From assembly GCF_023284065.1 (NCBI RefSeq), contig NZ_JAKIKP010000007.1, positions 1 through 64,000 on the forward strand: a stretch of 64,000 bases of DNA. The letters are read 5' to 3'. Below the pieces are notes generated by a model. It worked only from the letters and a program-made list of their open reading frames with translations, did no database searches and was not told where the DNA came from. Both the position numbers and the translations under genes were made by a program. Position 1 is the first letter of the stretch. The number at the start of each line of letters is the position of its first letter. This stretch comes from Shewanella gaetbuli. GTDB lineage: Bacteria > Pseudomonadota > Gammaproteobacteria > Enterobacterales > Shewanellaceae. Below are positions 17,545-28,003 of this stretch, piece after piece.

Positions 17545-19617
17545 ATGACACTATCACAGCGTAAAATTCTGGTTACCAGCGCCCTTCCTTATGCTAATGG
17601 CCCAATTCATTTAGGTCATATGCTTGAATATATCCAAACAGACATATGGTCTCGCTATCAAAAGCTTCGTGGCCACGAATGTTATTACATTTGTGCAGAC
17701 GATGCCCACGGCACGCCTATTATGTTAAAGGCTCAACAATTAGGAATTGCGCCTGAAGAAATGATTGCTCAAGTTCAAAAAGAGCATCAACAAGACTTCG
17801 CTGACTTTAATGTCAATTTTGACAATTTTCACAGCACCCACAGCCCTGAGAACCGTGAATTAGCTAGCAGTATTTATTTAAAGCTGCGTGACGGCGGTTA
17901 TATCAAGTCAAAAACTATCTCTCAGCTGTTTGATCCTGAAAAGTCGATGTTTTTACCAGATCGTTTTGTCAAAGGAACTTGCCCTAAATGTAAGTCTGAA
18001 GATCAATACGGCGATAACTGTGATAATTGTGGTGCTACTTATAGCCCAACAGATTTGATTGACCCTAAATCAGCGGTTTCAGGTGCTACGCCTATCATGA
18101 AAGATAGTGAGCACTTTTTCTTTGACCTACCGGCCTTTGAAGGCATGTTAGGCGAATGGTTATCTTCAGGTGCTTTACAACCAGAAATTGCCAACAAGTT
18201 ACGTGAATGGTTTGACCAAGGCTTACAGCAATGGGACATTTCTCGCGATGCGCCTTACTTTGGATTTGAAATCCCTGACCAACCTGGCAAATTCTTCTAT
18301 GTATGGCTAGATGCCCCAATCGGCTATATGGGTTCATTTAAAAACCTCTGTGACAAACGTGGCGACATCAACTTCGACGAGTTCTGGAATGTAGATTCTA
18401 CTGCCGAGGTATATCACTTTATTGGCAAAGATATTGTCAATTTCCACGGTTTATTCTGGCCAGCTATGTTACATGGCGCGAACTATCGCCAACCAACCAG
18501 CGTATTTGCTCACGGCTATGTCACTGTTAATGGTGCAAAAATGTCTAAGTCTAAAGGGACCTTTATTAAAGCCCGTACTTACTTAGATAATTTAGACCCT
18601 GAATATTTACGTTATTACTATGCGGCTAAACTCAGTAGCCGTATTGACGATTTAGATTTAAATCTTGAAGATTTTGCCCAACGTGTTAATTCAGATCTTG
18701 TCGGAAAACTGGTTAACCTAGCATCAAGAACCGCTGGTTTTATTAGCAAGCGTTTTGACGGTAAATTGGCAAAAATTGAAGACAATAGTTTAGCTGAAAC
18801 CTTTTTAGCCAAACAAGACGAAATTGCCGAGTTTTATGAAAGCCGTGAATACGGTAAAGCCATGCGTGAAATAATGGCATTAGCCGATATTGCTAATGGT
18901 TTTGTAGCTGACCAAGCTCCGTGGCAGTTAATCAAACAAGAAGACAAGCAGCAACAAGCGCATCAAGTATGTTCTATTGCATTAAATTTATTCCGAATTT
19001 TGGTTACTTACTTAAAGCCAGTACTACCAAGATTAAGCCAAGACGTAGAAGCCTTCTTACAGCTTGAATTAACCTGGAATAACCTAGCTATGGATATGGC
19101 TGGTCACGAAATTGTCCAGTTCAAAGCATTAATGCAACGTGTTGACTTAGATAAAGTGACCGCTATGGTTAATGATTCAAAAGATAACTTGCAACCGAAT
19201 CAAGCGCCTGCAAAAGCGTCTAAAAAGGAAGCTAAAGTAGCTGATAAGCCACAAAGTACAGGTAACCCATTAGTAGACGATCCTATTAGTGAAACCATCG
19301 CTTTTGATGACTTTGCCAAATTAGACTTACGTATCGCACTTATTGCTAAGGCAGAGCATGTTCCCGAAGCTAATAAGTTACTTAAACTACAATTAGATTT
19401 AGGCGGCGAAACCAAACAAGTCTTTGCTGGAATTAAGTCAGCCTATGCCCCTGAAGATTTAGAAGGCAAATTGACCGTTATGGTGGCTAACCTTGCCCCA
19501 CGCAAAATGCGCTTTGGTATGTCTGAAGGCATGGTATTAGCCGCAGGCCCAGGTGGTAAGGATTTATGGATTCTTGAGCCACATGAAGGTGCTCAACCTG
19601 GTATGCGTGTTAAATAA
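17545..19617 (+). CDS. metG: Methionyl-tRNA synthetase
   Basis: A 690-residue class I synthetase. It has the HIGH-type motif HLGH, a zinc knuckle with CPKC and CDNC (residues ~147-161), the KMSKS loop ([10 protein letters not shown]) and an anticodon-binding helical domain. A low-complexity Lys/Ala linker (~540-575) leads to a C-terminal tRNA-binding domain (from ~585). This is the long, dimeric form found in E. coli. It charges both initiator and elongator tRNA-Met. A strong terminator follows. Confidence 0.98.
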   Translation: MTLSQRKILVTSALPYANGPIHLGHMLEYIQTDIWSRYQKLRGHECYYICADDAHGTPIMLKAQQLGIAPEEMIAQVQKEHQQDFADFNVNFDNFHSTHSPENRELASSIYLKLRDGGYIKSKTISQLFDPEKSMFLPDRFVKGTCPKCKSEDQYGDNCDNCGATYSPTDLIDPKSAVSGATPIMKDSEHFFFDLPAFEGMLGEWLSSGALQPEIANKLREWFDQGLQQWDISRDAPYFGFEIPDQPGKFFYVWLDAPIGYMGSFKNLCDKRGDINFDEFWNVDSTAEVYHFIGKDIVNFHGLFWPAMLHGANYRQPTSVFAHGYVTVNGAKMSKSKGTFIKARTYLDNLDPEYLRYYYAAKLSSRIDDLDLNLEDFAQRVNSDLVGKLVNLASRTAGFISKRFDGKLAKIEDNSLAETFLAKQDEIAEFYESREYGKAMREIMALADIANGFVADQAPWQLIKQEDKQQQAHQVCSIALNLFRILVTYLKPVLPRLSQDVEAFLQLELTWNNLAMDMAGHEIVQFKALMQRVDLDKVTAMVNDSKDNLQPNQAPAKASKKEAKVADKPQSTGNPLVDDPISETIAFDDFAKLDLRIALIAKAEHVPEANKLLKLQLDLGGETKQVFAGIKSAYAPEDLEGKLTVMVANLAPRKMRFGMSEGMVLAAGPGGKDLWILEPHEGAQPGMRVK

Positions 19618-19675
19618 CTTAATATCCGTAGCTCAGGTTAAATAACTCGCGCTTAAATAACCTGAGCTGAAATAA

Positions 19676-19711
19676 CAAAAAAGCTGCAATCATTAGATTG
19701 CAGCTTTTTTT
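19676..19711. terminator. Bidirectional terminator between metG and ycaR
   Basis: The stem is AGCTGCAAT (19682-19690) with ATTGCAGCT (19697-19705), flanked by an A-run on the left and a T-run on the right. It can end both metG (plus) and the comEC-ycaR operon (minus). Confidence 0.9.
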
Positions 19712-19784
19712 ATGGTTTATATTGTCATTAACTGTTTGAAAACCAGCACAAATAAAGCTTAATCATTCACAAAGATGAAAGCAG

Positions 19785-19961
19785 TTATTCTGCAACTAAG
19801 GTTTCAGCACGGTTTTCAAGCAACACCGGAATACCTTCTGTAATGGGATATGCTAATTTATCAAACTTACAAATGAGCTTTTGGGCTTCTTTATCAAACT
19901 CCAGCTTACCTTTACACACTGGACAAGCCACAATATCAAGTAACTTTTTATCAAAAGCCAT
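19785..19961 (-). CDS. ycaR: Trm112-family small zinc-ribbon-like protein YcaR
   Basis: A 58-residue protein starting [20 protein letters not shown] and ending LVAE, read by translating 19961 to 19785. The CPVC pair and the later [10 protein letters not shown] are signatures of the UPF0434/Trm112 family. Its role in bacteria is not settled; Trm112 proteins partner methyltransferases in other organisms. It starts one base after the lpxK stop, as in the enterobacterial msbA-lpxK-ycaR cluster. Confidence 0.93.
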   Translation of the reverse strand: MAFDKKLLDIVACPVCKGKLEFDKEAQKLICKFDKLAYPITEGIPVLLENRAETLVAE

Positions 19962-19962
19962 G

Positions 19963-20979
19963 TTAGTTTTCCTTTTTACGTTGAATAAGTTGAGTCACAC
20001 GACTCATAAACTGATGATCAAATTCTTTACTTAGCTTCGCATTTACTGGCAAATACCACCAGTTTTGTGATGCAAATTCGCGACATTTAACCGCATCTTT
20101 TTCTGTCATTAATAATGGTGACTGTTTTGCTAGCGCATTTAATGTCTTTGCTTGATACGCTTGATGATCTTCAAATGCAACCGCCTTAACAACATTAAAA
20201 CCCTGTTGAGTTAAACTATCAAAAAATCGTTGCGGGTTACCAATACCTGCTATGGCAACACATTCATCATCAAAATTGGGCGCGACAAATTCGGTCGCTA
20301 GATCAGTATTTACCGCTTGCAGTGGTGCAGGTTCTAACAACATTAGCTGTTCATTCATATTATTGTCGGCAACTAGCGGGCCACCATTATTGATAATCCA
20401 ATCAACTGAGTTAAGCCGCCACAAACCTTCACGTAATGGTCCTGCGGGAATTAAACACTCATTACCATAGCGTCTTGCGCCATCAACTAATGCAATTTCT
20501 AAGTCGCGCTCCAAGGCATAATGTTGTAGGCCGTCATCACAAATAATCACATCAACATTAAAATCATCAATAAGCTTTTGAGCAGCCAAAACCCGCTGAC
20601 TGCCCACAACCATAGCGACCTGAGTACGCTGATAAATCATTAACGGTTCATCACCCACTTCATCAGGAGTACTCGAATTTGTAACCGCTCTAACACCAGT
20701 ACCAGAACTGCCATAACCACGGCTAACGACACCCGGTTGCAAACCATTGGCTTTAAGTAAGTTGATTAAATGAATAACGGTTGGAGTTTTGCCACTGCCG
20801 CCAGCGGTAATATTACCCACTACAACAACAGGTACAGACAGTTGTGAGCGAGTTTTCAGCCCTAGGCGAAATAATAATCGTCTTAGGCTGGTAATTACTG
20901 CAAACAGTGCAGATAAAGGTAACAGCAGCCATTTAAGCCAATGTTTGCCGTACCATATTTGGTTAACTAACTTTTGCAT
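19963..20979 (-). CDS. lpxK: Tetraacyldisaccharide 4'-kinase
   Basis: A 338-residue inner-membrane-associated kinase that adds the 4'-phosphate to the lipid A precursor. It has an N-terminal hydrophobic segment ([16 protein letters not shown]), the Walker-like [14 protein letters not shown] and a later DDGLQHYAL. The start codon overlaps the last base of the msbA stop. With msbA it forms the standard lipid A kinase-flippase pair. kdsB, which usually follows ycaR in enterics, lies 36 kb away here. Confidence 0.96.
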   Translation of the reverse strand: MQKLVNQIWYGKHWLKWLLLPLSALFAVITSLRRLLFRLGLKTRSQLSVPVVVVGNITAGGSGKTPTVIHLINLLKANGLQPGVVSRGYGSSGTGVRAVTNSSTPDEVGDEPLMIYQRTQVAMVVGSQRVLAAQKLIDDFNVDVIICDDGLQHYALERDLEIALVDGARRYGNECLIPAGPLREGLWRLNSVDWIINNGGPLVADNNMNEQLMLLEPAPLQAVNTDLATEFVAPNFDDECVAIAGIGNPQRFFDSLTQQGFNVVKAVAFEDHQAYQAKTLNALAKQSPLLMTEKDAVKCREFASQNWWYLPVNAKLSKEFDHQFMSRVTQLIQRKKEN

Positions 20980-22781
20980 CAGCTACCAAACTGCATCTGA
21001 TATAAGTTAGCGTAAACTCCCTGCTGTTCAATCAAGTCGCTGTGTACTCCGCGCTCAATAATTTGTCCTTGATCAATCACCAAGATTTCATCTGCCGACT
21101 CAATGGTTGATAAACGGTGGGCAATAACCACTGAGGTTCGATTGTGGCGTAAATTGTCTAAACCTTGTTGAATGGCTTTTTCAGATTCAGTATCTAATGC
21201 TGAGGTGGCTTCATCTAAAATTAGCACGGGTGCATTACGTAAAATGGCACGTGCAATGGCAATTCTTTGACGTTGTCCGCCAGACAATAACACGCCATTT
21301 TCACCCACTTGAGTATCAAGCCCTTCAGGTAAAGCTTCAATAAACTCCATTGCCGAGGCAAGTTCAGCCGCTTGTTCAATTTGCTCACGAGTCACTTCAC
21401 CTGGGTAGGCATAAGCAATATTGTTAGCAATTGAGTCGTTAAACAAGGTCACTTGTTGAGATACTAGTGCAACCTGTTCACGCAGGTTTTTCAATTGATA
21501 GTCATAAATACTGGTGTTATCAAGCTTAATATCACCTTCTTCTAACCCTTCATAAAAACGAGTAATTAAGTTGGCAATGGTGGACTTACCTGAACCTGAA
21601 CGGCCAACTAAGGCCACTGTTTTACCTGATTTAACGGTAAAATCGATGCCATTAAGGGCTTTCTTATCTTGTTCAGGGTAGCTAAAGTTTACATTTTCGA
21701 AGCTCAAATCGCCTTTAACACGATCAACTTTATGGGTACCTGTATCTGACTCTGCTGGAGTATCTAATAATTCAAAAACCGTAGTACATGCTGCAATACC
21801 ACGCTGGAATTCAGCATTAACTCGAGTAAGGTTTTTAATTGGCTGCAACATTGCCATCATTGCGCCTAGAATAGCGGTAAAAGTACCAGCGGTTAGTTCT
21901 GACTGCATGCTATCCCAACTTGCTGCATACAACACAAAAGCCAATGCAAATGATCCAATAATCATAATCAGAGGTTGGCTAACAGACTGTGCCACAGCAA
22001 GCTTCATATTCTGATGGCGGTTTTTATCATTCACTTGATAAAAACGTTTGGTTTCAGTTTCTTGACCACCAAAGGACAACACATTCTTATGGCCTTTAAT
22101 CATTTGCTCTGTGGTTGCTGTTACGCCACCCATTGCTGACTGAATTTGTTTTGAAACTTTACGGAATCTTTTACTCACAACACTGATCACAACCCCCATT
22201 AAAGGGCCTATGACTAAAATACACAGTGATAATTTCCAAGAGTAAAAGAACATAATGGCTAACATGCCAAGAACGGTCATAGAGTCTCTTACAATGGATA
22301 TCAAAGCACTACCCGATGCTCTGGCAATTTGTTCAGTGTCAAATGTGACTCTAGAAATAAGATTACCGCTGTTTTCACGGTCGATATAGCTCACAGGAAG
22401 TCTAAGATAATGTTCAAAAACCTGTTGGCGCATATCCATAATAAGTTTGGCACTCATATAAGATACGCAATAAGTTGACACAAAGTTGGCAAAACCGCGC
22501 AAAGTGAACATGGCTATCACCACAAAAGGCGCCATCTTCATAATATCGTTGTCGGTATTAAACCCACCGTGTGTGGGAATATCAACCCCAGCAACATTAG
22601 TGGCTGAGCTTGCAAAGCCTTGGTCGATAAAAGGTTTAATAAAAGCAATAAAACCGGCGTCAACTGCGCCATAGGTAATGAGCCCCAACACAGCCATAAA
22701 AAACATCGACTTCATGGGTAACACATAAATCATTAAGCGTTTAAATACGCTCCACATTTCATTATCAGATGGTGACGACAT
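20979..22781 (-). CDS. msbA: Lipid A export ABC transporter MsbA
   Basis: A 600-residue half-transporter that flips lipid A-core across the inner membrane as a homodimer. An N-terminal six-helix domain (residues ~20-325) is followed by an ATPase with Walker A (GRSGSGKST), signature LSGGQRQR, Walker B (VLILDEATSALD) and the H-loop (VIAHRLST). Size is close to E. coli MsbA (582). It lies 36 bases after comEC and overlaps lpxK by one base. Confidence 0.97.
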   Translation of the reverse strand: MSSPSDNEMWSVFKRLMIYVLPMKSMFFMAVLGLITYGAVDAGFIAFIKPFIDQGFASSATNVAGVDIPTHGGFNTDNDIMKMAPFVVIAMFTLRGFANFVSTYCVSYMSAKLIMDMRQQVFEHYLRLPVSYIDRENSGNLISRVTFDTEQIARASGSALISIVRDSMTVLGMLAIMFFYSWKLSLCILVIGPLMGVVISVVSKRFRKVSKQIQSAMGGVTATTEQMIKGHKNVLSFGGQETETKRFYQVNDKNRHQNMKLAVAQSVSQPLIMIIGSFALAFVLYAASWDSMQSELTAGTFTAILGAMMAMLQPIKNLTRVNAEFQRGIAACTTVFELLDTPAESDTGTHKVDRVKGDLSFENVNFSYPEQDKKALNGIDFTVKSGKTVALVGRSGSGKSTIANLITRFYEGLEEGDIKLDNTSIYDYQLKNLREQVALVSQQVTLFNDSIANNIAYAYPGEVTREQIEQAAELASAMEFIEALPEGLDTQVGENGVLLSGGQRQRIAIARAILRNAPVLILDEATSALDTESEKAIQQGLDNLRHNRTSVVIAHRLSTIESADEILVIDQGQIIERGVHSDLIEQQGVYANLYQMQFGS

Positions 22782-22817
22782 TAATAATATTCTTTACTGA
22801 CAAACATGAACCACATT

Positions 22818-25433
22818 CTACTCTGCTTTAACAATCTCACCAAATCTAAACAAACGGTTATACCAAAATGGAGCCAGATCACGGCGATAACTGCTCACAT
22901 GATAACCATCTTGATTAAATTTAATACTCAATTGCCCAAGCTCGCCCGTTGTTAGGCAGGTAATTCCTTTTGCTTGATAACGATCTAACACCTGCTTTTT
23001 AGGGAAACCATAGCGATTTTCAAAGCCAGCATTAATAATAGCTAACCTTGGATTAACTGCAGCAATAAAAGCCTCTGTCGATGACGTTTTACTGCCATGA
23101 TGTGGCACAAATACAATATCGGCGGTGATTTTTTGAGCATGCTCAAGCAAATTAAATTCACGTTCAGACTCTATATCTCCAGTGAGTAATATATCTGTTT
23201 GTTTCGATTGCCCTGTGGTTATCATGCCGCTATAGGTATGATTTATGGCCAGTTTCACCACACAAGATTGATTGTTACTTTTATCTGACTGTAAATTGTC
23301 ATTTAATACTGTCACGGTAACATTGCCCCAGCTTATTGTTCCCGCAGTACAAGGGCTTATGGTCAATTGAGGATAGTTTCTCAATTCAGGCGTTTTGCCA
23401 AGAATTCCATCCGAAATGATGTGCGTTGTATTAAAACGCTCGACGATATCTTTCACTCCTCCACTATGATCATTATCTAGATGGCTAACTATTAAGTAAT
23501 CTAACTGCTGAATACCTTTGGCATCTAAAAAGGGTAAAATGGCTCTTTTGGCATAGCTGAAATCACCAAAAGCCGCCCCCGTATCGTACAAAATAGCGTG
23601 CTGCCCTTGCTGAATAACAATTGCACTCCCTTGGGCAACATCTAATACATGTAACTCAACCGTAGTAGCATAGAATGGACTTGCTAATTCATCTGCAAAA
23701 CTGTTTGTCACATAAAATGTGGCTTGCAGCATTAAAGGTATATTGAGCAACACCACAGCCGCAAGCCTTGCTAAATCATAGGTATTTTCGTTTGCAAAAT
23801 TTGAATAACGACCGCCAAACAATAATCTGTATACCTGCTTAAAGAGTGTGCTAAAGCCACCTGCTAACTGTATTAATACCACAGAAAATAATGAATACAT
23901 TATTGCCAAAACCCACGCCTCACTTATCGGCAATATCGGGCTAGTAAATTGTTCTGCTAGACTTAACAACTCAACAAAAGGGCTCAACAACTGATCGGGT
24001 AGGTTAAACAACCATTTAGAATAGAATAAAGATAGTGCACTGAACCAACCCAAGAAGGGAGATAGCAATAAACCAATAATCAAACACATCATAGTCACAG
24101 GAATCACTAGCACACTAAACCAAGGAACCGCAAAAAGATTGATCCAAATACTATTAAGTGACAGCGTACCAAATAGTACTATTTGCAGTAGCCCTAGCCC
24201 TAACGAAAGACGCCACTGCACCGCCCATAAGCTGCTAATAAAATTTATTAGATTAGCTTTAACCTGCAACCATTTTGTAGATGAACTGCCTAACCGATGA
24301 CTAGCGTGTGGCGGTACTGTTACTAAGTGTTTTGTTGTTTTGAATTCGGCATTATCAATAACGCTAAATATGATCATTAAAGCAATAAACGACAACCAAA
24401 AACCGCCACTTAACATTGCAAATGGATCAACTAACAACACTAAAAACATCGCATAAACTAATTTTTGCCAGGCACTATGATGATGCTTTAGTAAACTAAA
24501 TGCTCCCCATATAAGTAGCATAAATAAAGCGCGCTGTGTCGATACTGCATAACCAGATAAGTAGGCATAAAACCAAGCTGCAGATATAGCACAACAAAGG
24601 GCAACCCAGTGTCCCAATCGACCTTGATGGACATTTAACGTCCTTAATAAACACAAGCTCCAGCGAGCTTTTAATAAGATAAATTGAGTAGTCCAATAGA
24701 AAAGCCCAAAAATGACCGATAAATGTAATCCCGATATAGCAATTAGATGACCCGTCCCCGTTTGACGGAGTTGCTGCCATCTCTCAGGTGAGATCAGGCT
24801 TTTATCACCAAACATTAATGCCAAAATAATAGCTTTGTTTTGAAAATCAGCTAAGTAAGATGTAAATTGATTTAGCCATAATTGTCGAAGAGTCGGCTGA
24901 TAATCGACTAAATGACCTCGTTTTATACGGCCTTTAGCTTGAATATGTCGATTTATATAATAGCGTTGTTGATTAAACCCACCTTGGTTCATAATGCTAG
25001 TAATGGGCTTCAATTTGGTTTCAATTTGCCATATCTGACCCACTTTAACTTGCGGTGGTTGTTGCCAAGAGAGCCTGAACTTATCCCCTATAAAATCAGC
25101 GTCACGAGTTTGCTCAACATTGACTTTGTTTAATTTTGATTCAGTTACTTCAACATCTATACTTATCCAGTCGCGGTTAACACTAACAAGTGATATTATC
25201 TTCACGGTAAATAGGGTGTTGCTTGTAGGTATGTCATTAAGTTGAAAAGTTGACGTGTAAAAATAAACACTCATCCAAAACGTAGCCAAAAGCGCCCCAC
25301 TAAAAAGTGGTGCTTTTGCCAAAAGAATTAACGCTAATATTAAGCCAATTGGTATCCACCAATTTGGTAACATTGCCGGCCAAAATAAAGCGCTTAGGCA
25401 AGTAATGCAAAAGCCAAAGACGAATCCATTCAT
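22818..25433 (-). CDS. comEC: ComEC/Rec2-family DNA uptake channel
   Basis: An ~871-residue membrane protein. An N-terminal block of hydrophobic segments leads to the competence domain (TGTGHLIAISGLHLSVIFGL), more membrane helices, and a C-terminal metallo-beta-lactamase domain. That domain has DTGAAFGDF, SHLDNDHSGG and FVPHHGSKTSS. It would translocate single-stranded DNA across the inner membrane. The open frame extends upstream to 25520, but that would overlap the divergent DUF2062 gene. The ATG at 25433 gives the usual N-terminus (MNGFVFGFCITCLSALFWP); 25460 is an alternative. It heads the comEC-msbA-lpxK-ycaR group. Confidence 0.9.
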   Translation of the reverse strand: MNGFVFGFCITCLSALFWPAMLPNWWIPIGLILALILLAKAPLFSGALLATFWMSVYFYTSTFQLNDIPTSNTLFTVKIISLVSVNRDWISIDVEVTESKLNKVNVEQTRDADFIGDKFRLSWQQPPQVKVGQIWQIETKLKPITSIMNQGGFNQQRYYINRHIQAKGRIKRGHLVDYQPTLRQLWLNQFTSYLADFQNKAIILALMFGDKSLISPERWQQLRQTGTGHLIAISGLHLSVIFGLFYWTTQFILLKARWSLCLLRTLNVHQGRLGHWVALCCAISAAWFYAYLSGYAVSTQRALFMLLIWGAFSLLKHHHSAWQKLVYAMFLVLLVDPFAMLSGGFWLSFIALMIIFSVIDNAEFKTTKHLVTVPPHASHRLGSSSTKWLQVKANLINFISSLWAVQWRLSLGLGLLQIVLFGTLSLNSIWINLFAVPWFSVLVIPVTMMCLIIGLLLSPFLGWFSALSLFYSKWLFNLPDQLLSPFVELLSLAEQFTSPILPISEAWVLAIMYSLFSVVLIQLAGGFSTLFKQVYRLLFGGRYSNFANENTYDLARLAAVVLLNIPLMLQATFYVTNSFADELASPFYATTVELHVLDVAQGSAIVIQQGQHAILYDTGAAFGDFSYAKRAILPFLDAKGIQQLDYLIVSHLDNDHSGGVKDIVERFNTTHIISDGILGKTPELRNYPQLTISPCTAGTISWGNVTVTVLNDNLQSDKSNNQSCVVKLAINHTYSGMITTGQSKQTDILLTGDIESEREFNLLEHAQKITADIVFVPHHGSKTSSTEAFIAAVNPRLAIINAGFENRYGFPKKQVLDRYQAKGITCLTTGELGQLSIKFNQDGYHVSSYRRDLAPFWYNRLFRFGEIVKAE

Positions 25434-25463
25434 CGGTACAAGATAAGTCAGAAACAGCATAAA

Positions 25464-25967
25464 ATGCCAAAGAAAATAATAGAAAAGTTTATGCCAGATC
25501 CAAAAACACTTAAAAATCATAAGTATTTAAAAGTGTTTGGTACCCTATTAGAAAAACCCAACTTATGGTTATTAAATAGAAAATCTGCCCCAGGTGCATT
25601 TGCAGTTGGTTTGTTTGTTGCCTGGTTACCTATGCCTTTTCAAATGGTTGCAGCCGCCGGACTGGCAATATTTTTCAATGTTAATATTCCCGTTGCAGTT
25701 GCACTAGTTTGGCTCACCAACCCGGTCACTATGCCCTTTATGTTCTACGTTGCTTATTTGCTTGGTTCTAAATTGATGGGGTTACCTAGCCAACACTTTG
25801 AGTTTCAACTAGATTGGCAATGGATTGAAGCCTCTATTCACACCATTGGCCCACCCTTTTTATTAGGCTGTTTGGCATTAGGGGCTATATCGTCTTTGAT
25901 TGGTTACTTTGTGATTCAAAGCTTATGGAAATATTCTATCCTGTTCAAATGGCAAAAGCGTAAATAA
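25464..25967 (+). CDS. DUF2062 membrane protein
   Basis: A 167-residue protein with a basic N-terminus and two or three membrane helices (FAVGLFVAWLPMPFQMVAAA, then VALVWLTNPVTMPFMFY, then LGCLALGAISSLIGYF). The pattern GLFVAWLPMPFQM...LTNPVTMPFMFY is the DUF2062 signature. Function is unknown. The start ATG at 25464 lies 30 bases from the comEC start on the other strand, so the promoters of each gene must lie partly inside the other. A bidirectional terminator follows. Confidence 0.87.
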   Translation: MPKKIIEKFMPDPKTLKNHKYLKVFGTLLEKPNLWLLNRKSAPGAFAVGLFVAWLPMPFQMVAAAGLAIFFNVNIPVAVALVWLTNPVTMPFMFYVAYLLGSKLMGLPSQHFEFQLDWQWIEASIHTIGPPFLLGCLALGAISSLIGYFVIQSLWKYSILFKWQKRK

Positions 25968-25990
25968 AAACACTAAGTAATGGCTATATA

Positions 25991-26023
25991 AAAAGCAGTG
26001 TTAACTAACACTGCTTTTTGTTT
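25991..26023. terminator. Bidirectional terminator between DUF2062 gene and lolE
   Basis: The stem is AAAAGCAGTGTTA (25991-26003) with TAACACTGCTTTT (26006-26018), then TTG and five T on the plus strand. The A-rich left arm serves the convergent lolE transcript. Confidence 0.88.
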
Positions 26024-26055
26024 TTCAAACCCCATCAGATACTTTCAAAATGAGT

Positions 26056-27303
26056 TTATCGACCTGCTAGTGCTGTTGCTGGTGATATTCTTGTAGCTTT
26101 ATAGGCTGGGTAAATAGTTGCTAGAAGGCTCATTATCAATCCAATAAAGGTCACAAATAACACATCATGTAATAGCACTTGAGAAGGTAAAAAGTCGATA
26201 AAGTAAATATCTGAGTCGAGTAACTTTATCCCCAATAATGTCTCAACGCTTTTCGCTAGTGCGCTTAAATTGACAGCGGTTACTACACCAATGACACCAC
26301 CAATGGTACAACCTAACAAACCATTCAAACCACCTTGCATAATGAATATCAACATTACAGCAGATCGCTTTAAGCCCATGGTCATTAAAATAGCAATTTC
26401 TGAAGCTTTATCGCGAACCGCCATCACTAAGGTCGACACAATATTAAAACACGCCACCGCAATGACTAATGCCAACGCGATATACATCACCATTCTAACA
26501 AGTTGAATATCTTGGTATAAATGCCCCTGGGTTCGTGTCCAGTCATTTATATACAAATATTGACTTTGAGCATAGCCCAGATCACGTGTGGCGCTTGGCG
26601 CCTTAAACACATCATCAACATGCAACCTAACCCCTGTAACACCGTCACCATATGCCAATAATTCACTTAAATAGCTAATGGGTACATAAGCTTGGCTTGC
26701 TTCAGTTTCACCGCCTATATCATAAACACCTGATACAACAAAACGATGGCTTTTAGCGGCGCTTAAACGGGTGCTGTTAGAATCAGGGGTATACATTGAT
26801 AAGGTATCACCCACCGATAATTGCAGTTTGTTTAATAGACTTCGACCCAACACAATATGGTTGTTATTTCCTTGCAAAGACTGCCAAGCGTCTGGCTGCA
26901 TATATTGTTTAAGTGTCGACACCTCAGTTTCAAATTCAGTATCAATACCGTTGACAACAATGCCCTGAAAACCACCGGGACGTTGAACTAACCCTTGTAA
27001 CCTTATAAAAGGCGCAACCCCGGTAATCTCAGGAATGTTATCGGCCATATCAGCAATAGACTGCCAATCATTAATGGGCTCGTTAACTCCCACTAATTCA
27101 CCGTGTGAGATGACGCCTAATAAACGACTTTGCAATTCTTTTTCAAAACCGTTCATGGTAGACAAAGCAATAATCAATACCGCAACACCGAGTGCAATAC
27201 CGGCGGTAGATGCAAAAGAAATAAATCCAATAAAGCCATTACCATTACTTTGGCGAGCACGATAAAAGCGCCAACCAATTAGAAAAGGAAGCCATTTACT
27301 CAT
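26056..27303 (-). CDS. lolE: Lipoprotein-releasing ABC transporter permease LolE
   Basis: A 415-residue membrane protein of the MacB/FtsX type. One N-terminal helix (GIALGVAVLIIALSTMNGFE) is followed by a ~200-residue periplasmic domain and three C-terminal helices ending in TIYPAYKATRISPATALAGR. With LolC and LolD it extracts outer-membrane lipoproteins from the inner membrane and passes them to LolA. The lolC-lolD-lolE order identifies it as LolE. Its start overlaps lolD by 8 bases. Confidence 0.94.
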   Translation of the reverse strand: MSKWLPFLIGWRFYRARQSNGNGFIGFISFASTAGIALGVAVLIIALSTMNGFEKELQSRLLGVISHGELVGVNEPINDWQSIADMADNIPEITGVAPFIRLQGLVQRPGGFQGIVVNGIDTEFETEVSTLKQYMQPDAWQSLQGNNNHIVLGRSLLNKLQLSVGDTLSMYTPDSNSTRLSAAKSHRFVVSGVYDIGGETEASQAYVPISYLSELLAYGDGVTGVRLHVDDVFKAPSATRDLGYAQSQYLYINDWTRTQGHLYQDIQLVRMVMYIALALVIAVACFNIVSTLVMAVRDKASEIAILMTMGLKRSAVMLIFIMQGGLNGLLGCTIGGVIGVVTAVNLSALAKSVETLLGIKLLDSDIYFIDFLPSQVLLHDVLFVTFIGLIMSLLATIYPAYKATRISPATALAGR

Positions 27304-28003
27304 GCGATTGATTTACCCTATTTTGCAGCACACCATCTTTCATGGTGACTTGACGGTCCATTTTAGTGGCTAGTTTATGATCATGGGTGACCACCACAAA
27401 TGCGGTATTAAATTGTTGAGCTAATTCTTTAATCAATTCATATACAGTTTCAGCACTGGTGGCATCTAAATTACCTGTGGGTTCATCAGCTAACACCAGT
27501 TTCGGATTATTAATTAATGCTCTTGCAATGGCGACGCGCTGTCTTTCACCACCCGATAATTGAGCCGGAGTATGATTAAGCCTATGCCCTAGGCCAACTC
27601 GCTCAAGTAATCCTTGCGCTTTATCTAAAGTTTGTTGTTTATTTTTACCTTGAATAAACGCCGGCATAGCCACATTTTCAATGGCGGTGAACTCAGGTAA
27701 AAGATGGTGAAATTGATAAATAAAGCCTAAATCTTCATTCCTCAACTTCGCTTGTTTTGCTGAAGACAATTGATAAATATCAACGTCCTGAAGTAATACC
27801 TTCCCGTTACTAGGCGTATCTAAGGTGCCCATCACATGCAACAAGGTACTTTTTCCTGAACCTGAACTACCAACAATAGCCAGTTGTTCACCTTCATAAA
27901 CGGTTAACTCAACCTCGTTGAGTACCTGAGTTGTCACTTCGCCATCATTAAAATGCTTACTGACTTTATTTACGGTGAGTAATATTTGCTTATTTGTTGT
28001 CAT
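27296..28003 (-). CDS. lolD: Lipoprotein-releasing ABC transporter ATPase LolD
   Basis: A 235-residue ABC ATPase with Walker A (GSSGSGKST), the Lol-type Q-loop region (LGFIYQFHHLLPEFTAIENV), signature LSGGERQR and Walker B (LVLADEPTGNLD). The QFHHLLPEF stretch is characteristic of LolD. It powers LolCE. The start overlaps the lolC stop and the end overlaps lolE, consistent with one coupled operon. Confidence 0.96.
   Translation of the reverse strand: MTTNKQILLTVNKVSKHFNDGEVTTQVLNEVELTVYEGEQLAIVGSSGSGKSTLLHVMGTLDTPSNGKVLLQDVDIYQLSSAKQAKLRNEDLGFIYQFHHLLPEFTAIENVAMPAFIQGKNKQQTLDKAQGLLERVGLGHRLNHTPAQLSGGERQRVAIARALINNPKLVLADEPTGNLDATSAETVYELIKELAQQFNTAFVVVTHDHKLATKMDRQVTMKDGVLQNRVNQSHE

Noticed and set aside
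24496-24780. 94-codon frame inside comEC on the same strand
   Set aside because: Out of frame with a complete ComEC reading frame that has all expected motifs, so there is no sign of a frameshift.
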